Shown: positions 5,201 to 5,598 of the stretch, one piece after another
Layout: each line of letters starts with the position of its first letter
Numbering within the stretch: position 1 is the stretch's first letter
NCBI GenBank assembly: GCA_026397195.1
Contig: JAPLVI010000113.1
Location: 1 to 5,598 of the forward strand
DNA length: 5,598 nt
Source: Candidatus Berkelbacteria bacterium
GTDB taxonomy: Bacteria > Patescibacteriota > UBA1384 > JAHJRZ01
Direction: 5' to 3'
Program-made: the position numbers and the translations under genes
Notes under the pieces: model-generated
What the model saw: only the letters and a program-made list of their open reading frames with translations
The model's database searches: none
Told to the model about the DNA's origin: nothing

Positions 5201-5598
5201 GCGCTCTTCTTCCTATTTTGAAAATCTGTGAACGATAGATAATATAGCCCGGTTTCATCGCCGTCAAATAATATCTTCCTTTTTCGGCAATCATCATAAA
5301 TCTGCCTTTGCCGTCGGTCGCTTTAACTTCCTTTACTCTGGCGTGTCCAGCCTCATCAATTTTAACCAAACGAACCATAACTAAACCCACAGGCTCACCA
5401 TAAGCATCATCAACCACCCGACCAAAGGCACGAGTTCCGGCAAAAGCATGATAGAGAAGAAACCCCCATAAAATGATATAAACTATTATTACAATAATAT
5501 TAAGAACGGAAAATTGAGCGATAAGAGCAACAATGGCAATAAAGGAACCTAACACAAGAAGAGGAGTCCTAATGATGGATAAAATTCGCTTGATAGTT
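5169..5598 (-). CDS. C-terminal part of a membrane protein with carboxypeptidase-regulatory-like domain, 5' end outside window
   Basis: The frame is open from the right edge to TGA at 5169, giving 142 visible residues. A GTG codon at 5555 could serve as a start, but the frame continues upstream in sensible sequence (TIKRILSIIRTPLLV) and GTG encodes a residue inside the first hydrophobic helix, so I treat the gene as truncated by the window. Two hydrophobic helices (about LLVLGSFIAIVALIAQF and LNIIVIIVYIILWGFLLYHA) are followed by a domain starting AFGRVVDDAYGEPVGLVMVR, with the regulatory-like turn ATDGKGRFMMIAEKGRYYLT and KPGYIIY. This is the carboxypeptidase-regulatory (PF13620-like) fold, ending in a basic tail RAHERIFYRKRK. 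It may be the end of another long surface protein like the one at the left, which would make the locus a tandem of such genes. Confidence 0.8.
   Translation of the reverse strand, partial: TIKRILSIIRTPLLVLGSFIAIVALIAQFSVLNIIVIIVYIILWGFLLYHAFAGTRAFGRVVDDAYGEPVGLVMVRLVKIDEAGHARVKEVKATDGKGRFMMIAEKGRYYLTAMKPGYIIYRSQIFKIGRRAHERIFYRKRK

Overview
The window most resembles a fragment of a Patescibacteria (CPR) genome, that is, an ultra-small, probably host-associated bacterium. The main grounds are gene content: a DUF5652-type two-helix membrane protein, a stand-alone four-helix-bundle (S23/Avd-like) gene, and very long membrane-anchored proteins made of carboxypeptidase-regulatory-like beta-sandwich domains. 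Spacing is compact, with coupled genes, and the base composition is AT-rich, especially between about 3.6 and 4.8 kb. TGA ends two of the genes and never occurs in frame inside the long reading frames, so the standard bacterial code applies and the TGA-glycine codes of Gracilibacteria/Absconditabacteria do not. The lineage call is an inference from content, not from a marker gene.

Every gene I can support lies on the minus strand, so transcription runs from right to left. At the right edge (5598 to 5169) is the end of a membrane protein with two hydrophobic helices and a C-terminal carboxypeptidase-regulatory-like domain. It overlaps by 32 bases an unrecognised 143-residue soluble protein (5200 to 4769). 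A 72-base intergenic gap then holds a perfect 13-bp inverted repeat and a possible promoter placed almost on the start codon of a winged-helix regulator (4696 to 4400). A well-formed extended -10 promoter overlaps the 3' end of the regulator gene. It appears to drive a second unit: a 29-residue single-pass membrane microprotein (4361 to 4272), a four-helix-bundle protein (4270 to 3866), a DUF5652-like membrane protein (3831 to 3598) and a giant surface protein (3593 to beyond position 1). The giant protein has 1,197 codons in the window with no stop.

The giant gene occupies 64% of the window and lacks its 3' end here. I read its frame triplet by triplet and found it open from the start codon to the left edge. 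It has an N-terminal membrane anchor, a first beta-rich module, five further carboxypeptidase-regulatory-like or Ig-like modules, then about 460 residues I cannot assign. It probably projects from the cell surface. The small DUF5652-like gene sits four bases upstream of it and carries its ribosome binding site, which suggests coupled expression. The cassette between the two surface-protein genes (regulator, microprotein, four-helix gene, DUF5652-like gene) is the most accessory-looking part. The four-helix gene in particular is bounded by 30-bp imperfect inverted repeats, as if it were a discrete small element.
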